Origin: Leifsonia soli
GTDB lineage: Bacteria > Actinomycetota > Actinomycetes > Actinomycetales > Microbacteriaceae
Assembly: GCF_013408745.1 (NCBI RefSeq)
Contig: NZ_JACCBJ010000001.1
Span: forward strand, 2,914,001 to 2,978,000
DNA: 64,000 bases
Reading direction: 5' to 3'
Shown: one piece after another, positions 1 through 7,966 of the stretch
How positions within the stretch are numbered: the stretch's first letter is position 1
How the letters are laid out: each line of letters begins with the position of its first letter
Notes under the pieces: model-generated
Database searches by the model: none
The model's input: the letters and a program-made list of their open reading frames with translations, nothing else
Told to the model about the DNA's origin: nothing
Made by a program: the position numbers and the translations under genes

Positions 1-330
1 CCAGTCCTAATCTACTGGGGAGACATGGACGCGGACGGGCTGGAGATTCTCGACGGCTTCCGCGCGGCTGGCGTCCCCGCGCGTTCTATTTTGATGGACC
101 CGGATTCGTTCACTCGTTGGGAGGCCTACGGCACGACAGTTGACCAACTCGGTGCACCTCTGGAGGCGCGGGAGCCTCGTTCTGTGCCCAATCTCACCGA
201 CGATGAGCGCGCGCTTTATCTCGACCTTGTGCATCCCGGGTGGTCCCGTGTTCGCCGCATCGAGCAGGAGAGAATCCCCCTTAGCGTCGCCCTTGCCGCT
301 CTGGAGCGCGCAGCCCGCGGGCGAAGCTGA
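1..330 (+). CDS. jetD: Wadjet anti-plasmid system subunit JetD, 3' end (partial)
   Basis: The window opens inside this gene; the visible 109 residues are the end of JetD, the topoisomerase VI A-like nuclease subunit of the Wadjet (JetABCD) system, which cuts small circular plasmids. Seen: the frame is open from base 1 and reads IYWGDMDADG, then RSILMD, and near the stop RIEQERIP. Known: IYWGD-x-D is the acidic Toprim motif of the DUF2220 C-terminal domain, and EQERIP is typical of its last stretch. Inference: the SMC-like partners JetA, JetB and JetC and the rest of jetD lie to the left. The ATG at 25 is internal and not a start. The C-terminus looks intact. Confidence 0.82.
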   Translation, partial: PVLIYWGDMDADGLEILDGFRAAGVPARSILMDPDSFTRWEAYGTTVDQLGAPLEAREPRSVPNLTDDERALYLDLVHPGWSRVRRIEQERIPLSVALAALERAARGRS

Positions 331-472
331 CGCTTCTCCCCCTTTCGCGTGTTGCTGACCCTAACGGTGCCACGGCTCTGCAGAAGACCGAGCAATCCTC
401 CGCCAAGGTTGCGGCACGAGGCGATCGCGGTGACGCGGAGAACCCACGTTGCACGGCCCGGACATTACCGAT

Positions 473-859
473 TCAGCTATTGAGAGCAATCACCCGATCG
501 AGCGCTTGGCATATCCGGCTGAACGGCGCGCCCGTCTCGCCGACTAGGACCTTGTCGGTTGCTTCAAAGACCCAGCTATCGTTGAAGCTGCCTCTTCCTT
601 CCGAGTAGCCCCACCCTTCGTTGACGGTATAGAGCTTGCCATCGAATCCCATTACAACCGTCCCCATCACGTTCGTCCAGCTCTTGTAGTCGCTATCGTT
701 GGGCTTCGAGTTCACGTAGGAGACTTTCCCTTTAATCAGGACCCAGCCGAGCGTGTAGTCCTTTCCCATTGGTTGGATCGTCTCTTGCGCAGTTGGATTC
801 TCCCGGAGCAGAGCGAAGGCTTGCTCGGCCTTCCGGTGCATCTCAGAGGCGGTGGCCAT
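473..859 (-). CDS. hypothetical protein, 128 aa, downstream of a zinc-ribbon microprotein
   Basis: A soluble protein without signal peptide or membrane segment and with no family I recognise. It has a helical N-terminus (MATASEMHRKAEQAFALLRENP) followed by a Gly/Tyr/Trp-rich, probably beta-rich middle (residues about 35-95, with MGTVVMGFDGKLYTV and NEGWGYSEG). The ATG at 859 follows the stop of the small zinc-ribbon gene (862-948) by two bases, so the two are almost certainly co-translated. Base composition is lower in GC than the genes after 1349, as is usual in accessory islands. Its position beside jetD suggests a defence or mobile-element context, but no function can be assigned. Confidence 0.6.
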   Translation of the reverse strand: MATASEMHRKAEQAFALLRENPTAQETIQPMGKDYTLGWVLIKGKVSYVNSKPNDSDYKSWTNVMGTVVMGFDGKLYTVNEGWGYSEGRGSFNDSWVFEATDKVLVGETGAPFSRICQALDRVIALNS

Positions 860-861
860 TT

Positions 862-948
862 CTAGTCCCTTACCGCCCCGCAGCCCTCACATCGCCATTT
901 GCCGGTGTCGTCCTTCTCGCATTCGCCACCGCAGTCGTGACACTTCAT
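862..948 (-). CDS. 28-aa zinc-ribbon microprotein
   Basis: A very short gene with a clear ribosome binding site (GAGGAGGGTCA directly before the ATG). The product has CxxC at residues 3-6 (CHDC), a further Cys at 10 and CxxC at 20-23 (CEGC), ending GAVRD. The two Cys pairs separated by about 13 residues form a complete zinc-ribbon knuckle, with almost nothing else in the protein. Its stop is two bases before the ATG of the 128-aa gene (473-859), which implies translational coupling. It may be a zinc-binding subunit or adaptor of that protein. The RBS, the intact metal ligands and the coupling argue that it is real despite its length. Confidence 0.6.
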   Translation of the reverse strand: MKCHDCGGECEKDDTGKWRCEGCGAVRD

Positions 949-1339
949 TGACCCTCCTCGTTTGGGTTATTGGAGACTAGCTGAGAATCTCTCATCTTCA
1001 TAGGTTGCTCTCCGAAATTGTCCGAGAACGGCATCACACGCCATTGGGCTGGACCGTGCGTCGTCCGCATCTGACACCACCCACGATGTCTGGCTGCCCA
1101 ACTCACAGGTCAAGTCGTTCGAGAATCTCGGCGCCGCAGCCGCTCCGCCAGTCGAAATTGCCCGTAACGATGCGGGAACGGTCGATGCCCGCCGGCGATA
1201 TTCGAGAAGGCCAGGGAGAGGTGGCCATGGCACTAGCTGCACCGCATCGCGACGCGAGTGCAAGCCAAAGGCTGTTTGTGCAGCTTGATGCCGCCTTTGA
1301 CAAGCCGGGGGTTGCGCCCCGCAGTGCGCCGCGCTAACG
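949..1339. other. intergenic, no gene recognised
   Basis: About 390 bases between the zinc-ribbon gene and the ArsR operator. Several frames stay open here, but none has a ribosome binding site, a recognisable domain or convincing codon bias. GC content is lower than in the following genes. This is probably decayed DNA at the island boundary plus the promoter of the ArsR gene. Confidence 0.4.
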
Positions 1340-1357
1340 TACAACCAAATGGTTGTA
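1340..1357. promoter_or_regulatory. probable ArsR autoregulatory operator overlapping the start codon
   Basis: The sequence ACAACCAAATGGTTGT (1341-1356), extended by T and A on either side, is a perfect 8+2+8 inverted repeat. The ATG of the ArsR gene at 1349 is inside it. An operator on the start codon implies a very short or absent leader and direct blocking of transcription start by the repressor. TAACGT at 1335-1340 could serve as the -10 region. Confidence 0.6.
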
Positions 1358-1726
1358 GATGAGTTGACGGATGCTGAGGTCGATCGCATCTTCCAGGCAC
1401 TGGCGGATGCGACCCGACGGGATATCGTCGCGCGGTCGCTGCAGGGCGAGCACTCGGTCAGCGAGCTCGCCCGACGATACGACATGAGCTTCGCCGCCGT
1501 GCAGAAGCACGTCGCCGTGCTCGAGCGGGCGGGACTCGTCCGCAAGCAGGCCCGCGGACGCGAGCGCGTCGTCTCGGGAGACCTGGAGACGATCCGGCGT
1601 GCGTCCCGGCTGCTCGACGCCTACGAGGAGATCTGGCGCCGTCGCGATCGCGCCATCGACGGCATCCTCGCCGAGGAGGCCAGAACCACGCCGAGCACCA
1701 CCGAACCAGAGAGGAACGAGCGATGA
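1349..1726 (+). CDS. ArsR-family winged-helix transcriptional regulator
   Basis: A 125-aa ArsR-type repressor. Seen: the family opening IFQALADATRRDIV (residues about 13-26), then HSVSELARRYDMSFAAVQKHVAVLERAGLV, which is the helix-turn-helix and recognition helix, and RGRERVVSGD for the wing. There is no ELCVCDL or other metal-binding Cys motif, so it belongs to the metal-independent ArsR/SdpR group usually paired with AHSA1/SRPBCC proteins. Its stop overlaps the next start by 4 bases (ATGA at 1723), so the two genes form one operon, probably autorepressed through the palindrome on its start codon. The inducer is unknown. Confidence 0.88.
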   Translation: MVVDELTDAEVDRIFQALADATRRDIVARSLQGEHSVSELARRYDMSFAAVQKHVAVLERAGLVRKQARGRERVVSGDLETIRRASRLLDAYEEIWRRRDRAIDGILAEEARTTPSTTEPERNER

Positions 1727-2217
1727 CCTTCATCGAGTCGAACAAGGACGTGGATGCGCTGACGCTCACGTTCGTCACCGAGTACGACGCCCCGCCGGAG
1801 CGCGTGTGGCAGCTGTGGTCCGACCCGCGCCAGCTGGAGCGGTGGTGGGGACCGCCGACCTGGCCTGCCACGTTCGAGGTGTTCGAGTTCGAGCCGGCGG
1901 GACGGGCGTCCTACTACATGACCGGGCCCGACGGCACGAAAGCCCATGGCTGGTGGCGGTTCGTCGAGATCGAGCCGCCGGTCCGGCTCTCGCTGGACGA
2001 CGGCTTCGCCGACGACGACGGCAACCCGGCGCCCGGGGAGCCCGTCCGCATGACGACCACGCTCGAGGAGCGTGACGGACGCACCCGCATGACGCAGCTC
2101 ACCCGATTCGTCAGCACGAAGCAGCTGGACGAGATGGTGGCCATGGGCATGGAGCAGGGCATGCGCGAGGCCGTCGCCCAGATCGACGACCTCCTCGCCG
2201 CCGACGTCACCCGCTGA
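1723..2217 (+). CDS. SRPBCC (AHSA1-like) domain protein
   Basis: A 164-aa protein of the START/Bet v1-like superfamily, a hydrophobic-pocket fold. Seen: EYDAPPERVWQLWSDPRQLERWWGP at about residues 18-42 is the classic AHSA1 opening, followed by GPDGTKAHGWWRFVEIEPPVRL and an RTRMTQLTRF strand. It spans a full single domain. It is translated from an ATG overlapping the ArsR stop, so it is co-expressed with its likely repressor. Such ArsR-SRPBCC pairs are common in actinobacteria; the ligand is not known, and it may sense or sequester a small hydrophobic molecule. Confidence 0.85.
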   Translation: MTFIESNKDVDALTLTFVTEYDAPPERVWQLWSDPRQLERWWGPPTWPATFEVFEFEPAGRASYYMTGPDGTKAHGWWRFVEIEPPVRLSLDDGFADDDGNPAPGEPVRMTTTLEERDGRTRMTQLTRFVSTKQLDEMVAMGMEQGMREAVAQIDDLLAADVTR

Positions 2218-2244
2218 CCGCACCCCTCCCGACCCTCCGCCCCT

Positions 2245-2310
2245 CCGTCGAGTACGCACAAATTGCACGCCCAGGGCATCGCGGGCGTGCAATTTGTGCG
2301 TACTCGACGG
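2245..2310. repeat. long perfect palindrome, repeat family A copy 1; likely bidirectional terminator
   Basis: Two 27-base arms (2245-2271 and 2284-2310) pair perfectly around a 12-base loop. The outer arm contains CCGTCGAGTACGCAC and the inner arm ATTGCACGCC. It lies between two convergent genes and can stop transcription from both sides, although no clear U-run follows. A related but partly diverged copy is at 29967-30032. Confidence 0.8.
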
Positions 2311-2347
2311 GGGGCGGAGAGGAGCCAGAGACGGAATGCCCCGCGAG

Positions 2348-3109
2348 TCAGGGAGCGTCGAGGAAGGCGAGGAGGTGCGGCAGCGTGCGGCGGAGCGGGC
2401 CCGGGTCGCCCGCGGCGGCGAGACGCTCGCCCAGGTAGTCGCCGTGGATGCCGGGGACGATGAGGAGGCGCGCGTCCGGCAGCAGGGACGCCAGCTCGAC
2501 GAAGTGTTCCGCCCGCACCACGTCACGATCCGCACCAACCACGAGCGTGGGCGCCGACACGGAGGCGAGGAGCGCGTCGGGGAAGTCCTGGAACCCGAGC
2601 ATGAGCTCGCGGTCGAGGTCGAACATCCGCCGCGCATGCTCGGGGTCGCGGCTGACCGCGAGGTCGGCCTCCCGGTACGGCGCGGGCAGATCGTCGAACG
2701 TCCCGGCGGCGAGCCCGTCCCAGAAGCCGTCCACCATCCCGGCTCGATGCACCGGGGCCGAGGCCGCGATCAGCCGCCGCACCGCGGACGGATGCCGCGC
2801 CGCCAGCTGCAGAGCGACCTGGCCGCCGTTGCTGAAGCCCAGCACATCCACCGGGCCCAGGCGGAGCTCGTCCAGCACGGCCGCGACGTCATCCGCCGAG
2901 CCTTCGAAGCTCGCCGGACGGCCACCCGAGGTCGTCCGGCCGTGCCCCTGCAGCTCGACCGCGAGCACCGATCGCGTCGGCGCGAGCAGCGGCAGCAGCA
3001 TCCCCCAGTTCGACTCGATCGTGGAACCGCCGCCGTGGATCAGCAGGAGAGGTGGATGCGGCGAGTCGGGGTCGCCATGCCATTCGCGATACAGGGGGAT
3101 GCGTTCCAC
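2348..3109 (-). CDS. alpha/beta-fold hydrolase
   Basis: A 253-aa cytosolic hydrolase of the alpha/beta superfamily. Seen: the oxyanion-hole motif LLLIHGGGST (residues about 21-30), ELQGHGRTT, the nucleophile elbow GFSNGGQ with Ser about residue 94, the Asp strand TLVVGADRDVV near residue 193, and the catalytic His in PGIHGDYLGE near residue 222. The triad is therefore complete and the length normal. It is monocistronic and converges with the SRPBCC gene across the palindrome at 2245-2310. The substrate cannot be deduced; ester or C-C bond hydrolases of this subfamily are diverse. Confidence 0.85.
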   Translation of the reverse strand: MERIPLYREWHGDPDSPHPPLLLIHGGGSTIESNWGMLLPLLAPTRSVLAVELQGHGRTTSGGRPASFEGSADDVAAVLDELRLGPVDVLGFSNGGQVALQLAARHPSAVRRLIAASAPVHRAGMVDGFWDGLAAGTFDDLPAPYREADLAVSRDPEHARRMFDLDRELMLGFQDFPDALLASVSAPTLVVGADRDVVRAEHFVELASLLPDARLLIVPGIHGDYLGERLAAAGDPGPLRRTLPHLLAFLDAP

Positions 3110-3335
3110 GCCCGCAGGCTAGCGGAGCGGCATCGAGGTGTCGAGGACTCCGCCCGGTGCGACCGTGTCCACCACGGCATCCCCCGCCTGGCCGTAGCGG
3201 GCGGCGCCGATCGCCACGTCCGCGGCGATCCGCTGACGCTTGCGCACGTCGGCCGTCGTCCTGCACGGAGAACCGCAGCCGCAGATTCGTACCGCGGAAC
3301 GCACTCCCACGAGAGCGGCCTAGAGTAATGCGTGT

Positions 3336-4928
3336 ATGGCTGAGTATCCTCCCGCATCCCTCTCCGACCAGCCCGAGCCCGTCGTCGTCACCCGCGACCC
3401 CGGCCCTGGCGCGCCCCGGTTCGCTCGCGACGACATCGTGCAGCGCAAGGGGCTCTTCACGCTGGTCTCCGGCCCCTTCACGCCGCGGGAGTCCATGATC
3501 GAAGACCTCCTCGCCGTGCGCGACGCGCTCGACGAGGCCGGTCTCGAGTACCTGCTCGTCCGCGACGACGACAACCGCCTGATCGTCGCGCTCGACCGCC
3601 GGCGCCGCAAGGAGGTGTCGGCGGTGCTCGCGGCCGCGTTCGCCGACGAGCCCTTCTACTCGCGCAGCATCGACCCCGAGAGGGATGAGCACGGAGACGA
3701 CCTGCTCATCGCCGACGGCCGGCTCTCCCGCCGCAAAGCCGACATCCTGCGCCTGTACCGCCCGCGGCTGGAGCCCATCGGCCGGCTGCGGTACGGCGCC
3801 GAGACCGCGTTCCAGCTCGAGTTCTGGCGGTTCGGCGACGACGAGATCACCGCGCCCCGCGAGAACGCCCTGATGCGGCCGCGCCTTCCCCGCAGCGAGG
3901 CGGTCGAGGCGGAGGTGGAGCTGTACGGGCGGCGCTGGCGCACCCTCCAGCACATGTTCGACCCGCTGGCGAGCGACATCGCGTTCGACGTCGACATCGT
4001 GTTCTCGTGGGTCGACGGCTCCAGCGCCGAGTACCAGCGACAGCGCGCGGCGCGGATGGCGGCGTACGTGGTCGGGGAGGGCGACGACAACGAGGCCCGC
4101 TTCCGGCAGATCGACGAGCTCAAGTACGCGCTGCGCAGCGTCCACATGTTCGCGCCGTGGATCCGGAACATCTACATCGCGACCGACTCCCCGGTGCCGC
4201 CGTGGCTCGACCCGGAGCACCCGCGCATCCACATCATGCGGAGCGAGGACTTCTTCGCCGACCCGTCGACGCTGCCCACGCACAACTCGCACGCGGTGGA
4301 GAGCCAACTGCACCACATCCCGGGGCTGTCGGAGCATTTCCTCTACAGCAACGACGACATGTTCATCGGCCGGCCGCTGTCGCCCGATGTGTTCTTCTCG
4401 CCCGGCGGCATCACCAAGTTCGTCGAGGCCGGAACGCGCATCGGGCTCGGCGAGACCGACCCGACGCGCAGCGGCTTCGAGAACGCCGCGCGCGTGAACC
4501 GCCGCCTGCTCTGGGAGCGGTTCGGCACCGTGACGACACGGCACCTGGAGCACTGCGCCGCCCCGCTGCGCATCAGCGTGCTGCGGGAGATGGAGCGCGA
4601 GTTCGCCGAGGACTTCCGGCGCACCGCGGCGAGCCCCTTCCGTTCGGCGACCGACATCTCCGTCACGAACTCGCTGTACCACTACTACGCGCTCATGACC
4701 GGGCGGGCGGTGACGCAGACGCAGGCGAAGGTGCTCTACATCGAGACGACGCTGCGGCAGGCGCCCGACATGATGCGGCGGCTGCTCAAGCGGCGCGACC
4801 AGGACATGTTCTGTCTCAACGACGGCTCGAAGCCCGAGATCAGCCCCGAGGAGCGGACGCGGATCGTGACCGACTTCCTCGAGCGCTACTTCCCGTTCCC
4901 GGCCCCCTGGGAGCGCCCCGCGCGCTGA
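3336..4928 (+). CDS. Stealth-family (CR1-CR4) sugar-phosphate transferase
   Basis: A 530-aa protein of the Stealth family, enzymes related to GlcNAc-1-phosphotransferase that transfer sugar-1-phosphate units to cell-surface polysaccharides. Seen: DVDIVFSWVDGSS at about residues 217-229 (conserved region 1), RSVHMFAPWIRNIYIATD, HNSHAVESQLHHIPGLSEHF, and FLYSNDDMFIG (conserved region 2), then the C-terminal conserved regions with SLYHYYALMTGRAV. The N-terminal 200 residues are an actinobacterial extension. It is monocistronic, preceded by a TAGAGT-like -10 close to the ATG, and probably works in capsule or wall glycan assembly. The exact sugar is unknown. Confidence 0.85.
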   Translation: MAEYPPASLSDQPEPVVVTRDPGPGAPRFARDDIVQRKGLFTLVSGPFTPRESMIEDLLAVRDALDEAGLEYLLVRDDDNRLIVALDRRRRKEVSAVLAAAFADEPFYSRSIDPERDEHGDDLLIADGRLSRRKADILRLYRPRLEPIGRLRYGAETAFQLEFWRFGDDEITAPRENALMRPRLPRSEAVEAEVELYGRRWRTLQHMFDPLASDIAFDVDIVFSWVDGSSAEYQRQRAARMAAYVVGEGDDNEARFRQIDELKYALRSVHMFAPWIRNIYIATDSPVPPWLDPEHPRIHIMRSEDFFADPSTLPTHNSHAVESQLHHIPGLSEHFLYSNDDMFIGRPLSPDVFFSPGGITKFVEAGTRIGLGETDPTRSGFENAARVNRRLLWERFGTVTTRHLEHCAAPLRISVLREMEREFAEDFRRTAASPFRSATDISVTNSLYHYYALMTGRAVTQTQAKVLYIETTLRQAPDMMRRLLKRRDQDMFCLNDGSKPEISPEERTRIVTDFLERYFPFPAPWERPAR

Positions 4929-4940
4929 CCCCCGCCGCCG

Positions 4941-5010
4941 TGGCGCGCTCATTGCGACGCAAATCTTCGTCATGGCGCGCTCATAGCGACGATTTGCGCC
5001 AAATCTTGGC
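4941..5010. repeat. intergenic direct and inverted repeat (family D)
   Basis: TGGCGCGCTCATTGCGAC (4941-4958) recurs with one change at 4973-4990. GCAAATC and GATTTGC between and after the copies form inverted pairs. The block fills the gap between two convergent genes (stops at 4928 and 5023), so it may act as a terminator, but its repeat structure resembles the other palindromic elements of this window. Confidence 0.6.
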
Positions 5011-5022
5011 CGGGGGAGGGGG

Positions 5023-5946
5023 TCAGGCGAGGACGCTGATGGGCTCGGTGGGGGTCTCGCGACGCGGCGCCGGAGGGATGCGGATGCCGTCGGCGGCCAG
5101 GCGCCGGGCCGACTCCTCCGCATCCACGTAGTCGAGCGTCGGGTAGTGCCCGAGCGGCACAACCGAGTGCAGGACGGTGTTCGGGTAGACGTGCACCAGG
5201 TTGAAGGCGAGCGCCCCATCCCGCCCGCGCGTGCCTCCGACCGGCACGTTGAGGTCCTGGGTGTAGCAGCTCGCCGACGACACCGATACGGGGATGCCCG
5301 CGAACGTCGCGGTCGACGAGTAGTGCAGGTGCCCGGCCAGGATGCTGCGCACATCGCTGCCCTCCAGCACCTCGCGCAGCTGCGACTGGTCGCGCAGCTC
5401 CACGGAGACGGCGAGGTCGAGCACGCTCGGGATGGGCGGGTGGTGCATCGCGAGGACGGTGCCCTCGGGCGCCGCCATCGCCAGCTCGGCGGCCAGCCAG
5501 TCCAGCTGCGACTCGCTGACGTCGCCGTAGTGGTGCCCGGGAACGGTGGAGTCGAGGACGATGACGCGGAGTCCGCCGAGCCAGTACACGTCGTCGATCG
5601 GCGACGTGTCGCCGAGCTCGTCGCGCAGACCCCGGCGGAACGATGCACGATCGTCGTGGTTGCCCATCACCCAGATGACGCGGGCGCCCATCCGCTCGGC
5701 GGCCGGGTCGACCAGCGCGCGCAGTCGCGCGTACGCGTCGGGCTGGCCGCGGTCGGCGAGGTCGCCGGTGAAGACGATCGCCTCGGGTCGCCCGCCCGAC
5801 GCCTCCACCTCCGCGAGGAGGGCACGGAGGTGCTGTTCGCTGTCGACGGTGCCATAGAGCTGTTCGCCTCCCGCCAGCAGATGGGTATCGCTGATGTGGA
5901 GGAGGAAGTGGTCCGGCCGCGGGTATTCCGCGATTCGCGTCTTCAC
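5023..5946 (-). CDS. class III cyclic-nucleotide phosphodiesterase / metallophosphoesterase
   Basis: A 307-aa calcineurin-like metallophosphoesterase resembling Mycobacterium Rv0805 and CpdA. Seen in order: [29 protein letters not shown] and AGHLHYS, the full set of di-metal ligands. These enzymes hydrolyse cAMP and related phosphodiesters, and some act in wall or membrane lipid turnover. I place the start at GTG 5946 ([11 protein letters not shown]), because the longer frame to 6060 adds an unconserved Arg-rich tail. It converges with the Stealth gene. In vivo substrate is uncertain. Confidence 0.83.
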   Translation of the reverse strand: MKTRIAEYPRPDHFLLHISDTHLLAGGEQLYGTVDSEQHLRALLAEVEASGGRPEAIVFTGDLADRGQPDAYARLRALVDPAAERMGARVIWVMGNHDDRASFRRGLRDELGDTSPIDDVYWLGGLRVIVLDSTVPGHHYGDVSESQLDWLAAELAMAAPEGTVLAMHHPPIPSVLDLAVSVELRDQSQLREVLEGSDVRSILAGHLHYSSTATFAGIPVSVSSASCYTQDLNVPVGGTRGRDGALAFNLVHVYPNTVLHSVVPLGHYPTLDYVDAEESARRLAADGIRIPPAPRRETPTEPISVLA

Positions 5947-6114
5947 GGGGCTATCACACCACTTCCAACTGAACGGGTCGTGAACGCTCGCGGTGTGCCG
6001 CCTGGATCCGCCGACACGGATCTCAGGCCGGATCCTCCGCGACCGCGCGCAGAAATTCACCCCAGGGTGAATTCAGGTATACCCAGGGGGCCGGGCGCGG
6101 AGTTACAGTTCAGC

Positions 6115-6363
6115 ATGAGCATGCAGCGGACGGGGGCCCGCAACCGGTCATTGGAGCCCCATCGTCAAGATGATTTCGTCGCTGTCCCCTACCTGCGACA
6201 GGGCCAGCTGATCTCCCTGATCCGGTGGTCGCTCGTCGGGGGTGAGTGGAAGTACACCACCATCCTCGCCGAGTACCTCCATCGCGACGAAGGGTCGTGG
6301 TATCTCGTGATCAACGGCAGCCGCGCCCGGCTCGACCGCTCCGAGTGGGCGATCTTCAACTAG
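6115..6363 (+). CDS. small conserved actinobacterial protein, 82 aa
   Basis: A short soluble protein with no named family. The start is ATG 6115, with a second ATG two codons on. The core reads VPYLRQGQLISLIRWSLVGGEWKYTTILAEYLHRDEGSWYLVING, a compact alternating pattern that looks like an antiparallel beta barrel, and it ends SEWAIFN. There is no membrane segment or metal site. It is divergent from the phosphodiesterase gene, and a GTG-started membrane protein follows 31 bases later. Confidence 0.6.
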   Translation: MSMQRTGARNRSLEPHRQDDFVAVPYLRQGQLISLIRWSLVGGEWKYTTILAEYLHRDEGSWYLVINGSRARLDRSEWAIFN

Positions 6364-6394
6364 GCGACCTCCCCGGGAGCGTACTGTTCCCGGT

Positions 6395-7090
6395 GTGACA
6401 CAGACCGAGAGGCGGGAGCGGTCGGCCCAGCCGGAGCACCGCTGGCCCGCCGTGATCGCCACGCTCGTCGCCCTGGCGGCGTACGCGTTCCTCCCCAGCG
6501 TCGTCCCCCTGCTGGAGCGGTACGCCGTCGTCGGGGTGTGCCTGCTGATGGTGGTCGCCCTCGTTCTCTACAACCCGCATCGGCTCACCCGGGAGTCGCG
6601 GTGGTCGCGCCGGGCCGAGATCGCGCTGGCGATCTTCATCCTGGTCGCCAACCAGATCGCGTTCGCGGAGACCGTGGTCCGGCTGCTGAACAAGCACGGC
6701 AACGGGTATGAGCTGCTGCTCGCGTCGCTGCAGGTGTGGCTGACCAATGTGATCGCGTTCGCGCTGGTGTTCTGGGTGCTCGACCGCGGCGGCCCGATCG
6801 CACGGGCCACCGTCCCCCGGCCGAAGCTGGCACTGGCGGACTTCCGCTTCCCCCAGGACGAGGACCACGACGCCGTCGACGAGGTGGCACGCGGATCCAG
6901 CAAGCAGGCCGACTGGGTGCCGAACTACATCGACTACTTCTACTTCTCGCTGTCGAACTCGATGGCGTTCAGCCCGACGGACACCATGCCGCTGACCCAC
7001 CGCGCGAAGCTGCTGATGTCGCTGGAGTCGTTCGCCGGATTCTCGCTGCTCGCGCTCGTGATCGCGCGGGCCGTCTCGCTGATCGGCTGA
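6395..7090 (+). CDS. multi-pass membrane protein with ion-channel-like C-terminus
   Basis: A 231-aa integral membrane protein starting at GTG 6395. Five hydrophobic segments are visible: about residues 18-50 (two), 60-85, 108-128, and a last pair around SLSNSMAFSPTD and SFAGFSLLALVIARAVSLIG. The layout FYFSLSNSMAFSPTDTMPLTHRAK followed by a final helix resembles DUF1345 and two-helix ion-channel modules, in which the short loop before TD would line a pore. No potassium filter TVGYG is present. No close partner gene; function unknown. Confidence 0.6.
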   Translation: MTQTERRERSAQPEHRWPAVIATLVALAAYAFLPSVVPLLERYAVVGVCLLMVVALVLYNPHRLTRESRWSRRAEIALAIFILVANQIAFAETVVRLLNKHGNGYELLLASLQVWLTNVIAFALVFWVLDRGGPIARATVPRPKLALADFRFPQDEDHDAVDEVARGSSKQADWVPNYIDYFYFSLSNSMAFSPTDTMPLTHRAKLLMSLESFAGFSLLALVIARAVSLIG

Positions 7091-7092
7091 GG

Positions 7093-7911
7093 TCAGAGGC
7101 GGCGCCAGTCGTCGGAGGTCAGGTGGGATCCGGCCTGCGGGCCCATCTGCAGCATCCCGCCGTCGACCGCCCACGAGGCTCCGGTGACGTACGACGCGGC
7201 AGGCGACGCCAGGAACGCGATCACCGCGGCGATCTCCCGGGCGTCGCCGGGGCGGCCGAGCGGGACGCCGGGGCGGTGGACCTCGCGCGGGTCCTCGTCC
7301 TCCGCGTCGTTCATCGGCGTCGAGATCTCCCCCGGCGCGACGGCGTTCGCGGTGATGCCGTACTCGCCGAGCTCCAGCGCCAGCGTCTTGAGCAGGCCGC
7401 CGAGGCCGTGCTTCGCCGCGTCGTAGGCGGCCGAGCCGACACGCGGCTGGTGCTCGTGGACGCTCGTGACGCCGATGATGCGGCCGCCGCGTCCCGCATC
7501 CACCATCCGTCGGGCCATGCGCTGGATGCAGACGAAGGCGCCGTCGAGGTCGGCACACACCGTCTTCCGCCACGTCTCCCAGTCGGTCTCGAAGAAGGGG
7601 GTTCCGCCGTTCAGGCCGGCGTTGTTGACGAAGACGTCGCAGCCGCCGAGTTCGTCGGCCATGCGGTCCACGACGTCGCCGCAGGCCGGGGCGTCGGTGG
7701 TGTCGAGCTGCGCGACGACGGCACGAAGACCGGCCTCGCGGACGAGGCGCGCGGTCTCCTCCGCGCCCTCCTCGTCGGAGTGCCAGGTGATGCCGACGTC
7801 CATGCCCGCCCGGGCGAGGGCGATCGCGGTCGCCCGCCCGATGCCGGAGTCGGAGCCGGTGACGATGGCGGTGCGCGGGTCGGTGAGTTCCGGATACGAG
7901 TGATCAGCCAT
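7093..7911 (-). CDS. SDR-family NAD(P)-dependent oxidoreductase
   Basis: A 272-aa classical short-chain dehydrogenase. Seen: the nucleotide-binding TGSDSGIGRA near the N-terminus, NNAGLNGG, catalytic Ser in VTSVHEH, and the YDAAK pair, followed by NAVAPGEISTPM, all expected for the glucose-1-dehydrogenase/YghA-like branch. The C-terminus ASYVTGASWAVDGG is also canonical. I chose ATG 7911 (MADHSYPEL), since the longer frame overlaps the divergent HAD gene at 7967 and adds no conserved sequence. It converges with the membrane gene ending at 7090, three bases away. Substrate unknown, probably an alcohol, sugar or ketone. Confidence 0.85.
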   Translation of the reverse strand: MADHSYPELTDPRTAIVTGSDSGIGRATAIALARAGMDVGITWHSDEEGAEETARLVREAGLRAVVAQLDTTDAPACGDVVDRMADELGGCDVFVNNAGLNGGTPFFETDWETWRKTVCADLDGAFVCIQRMARRMVDAGRGGRIIGVTSVHEHQPRVGSAAYDAAKHGLGGLLKTLALELGEYGITANAVAPGEISTPMNDAEDEDPREVHRPGVPLGRPGDAREIAAVIAFLASPAASYVTGASWAVDGGMLQMGPQAGSHLTSDDWRRL

Positions 7912-7966
7912 GCCCGGAACGGTGCACCCCATGCCGGGCGCGCGCAAGGGGTGGTAGTCGTGGAGC

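Noticed and set aside
1297..1302. TTGACA as -35 of the ArsR promoter
   Set aside because: The spacing to TAACGT (1335) is 32 bases, far too long.
949..1348. Frames of 66-110 codons on both strands in the 0.95-1.35 kb gap
   Set aside because: No ribosome binding site, no domain, codon bias unlike neighbours; several overlap each other.
3119..3310. A minus-strand frame of 63 codons with GDAVVDTVAPGGVLDTSMPLR just upstream of the hydrolase gene
   Set aside because: It looks protein-like at the end but has no RBS or recognisable domain and sits between two promoter regions; could be the remnant of a lost gene but cannot be supported.
5947..6060. Upstream extension of the phosphodiesterase to ATG 6060
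   Set aside because: Adds a basic, unconserved stretch in front of the first motif; GTG 5946 fits the family better.
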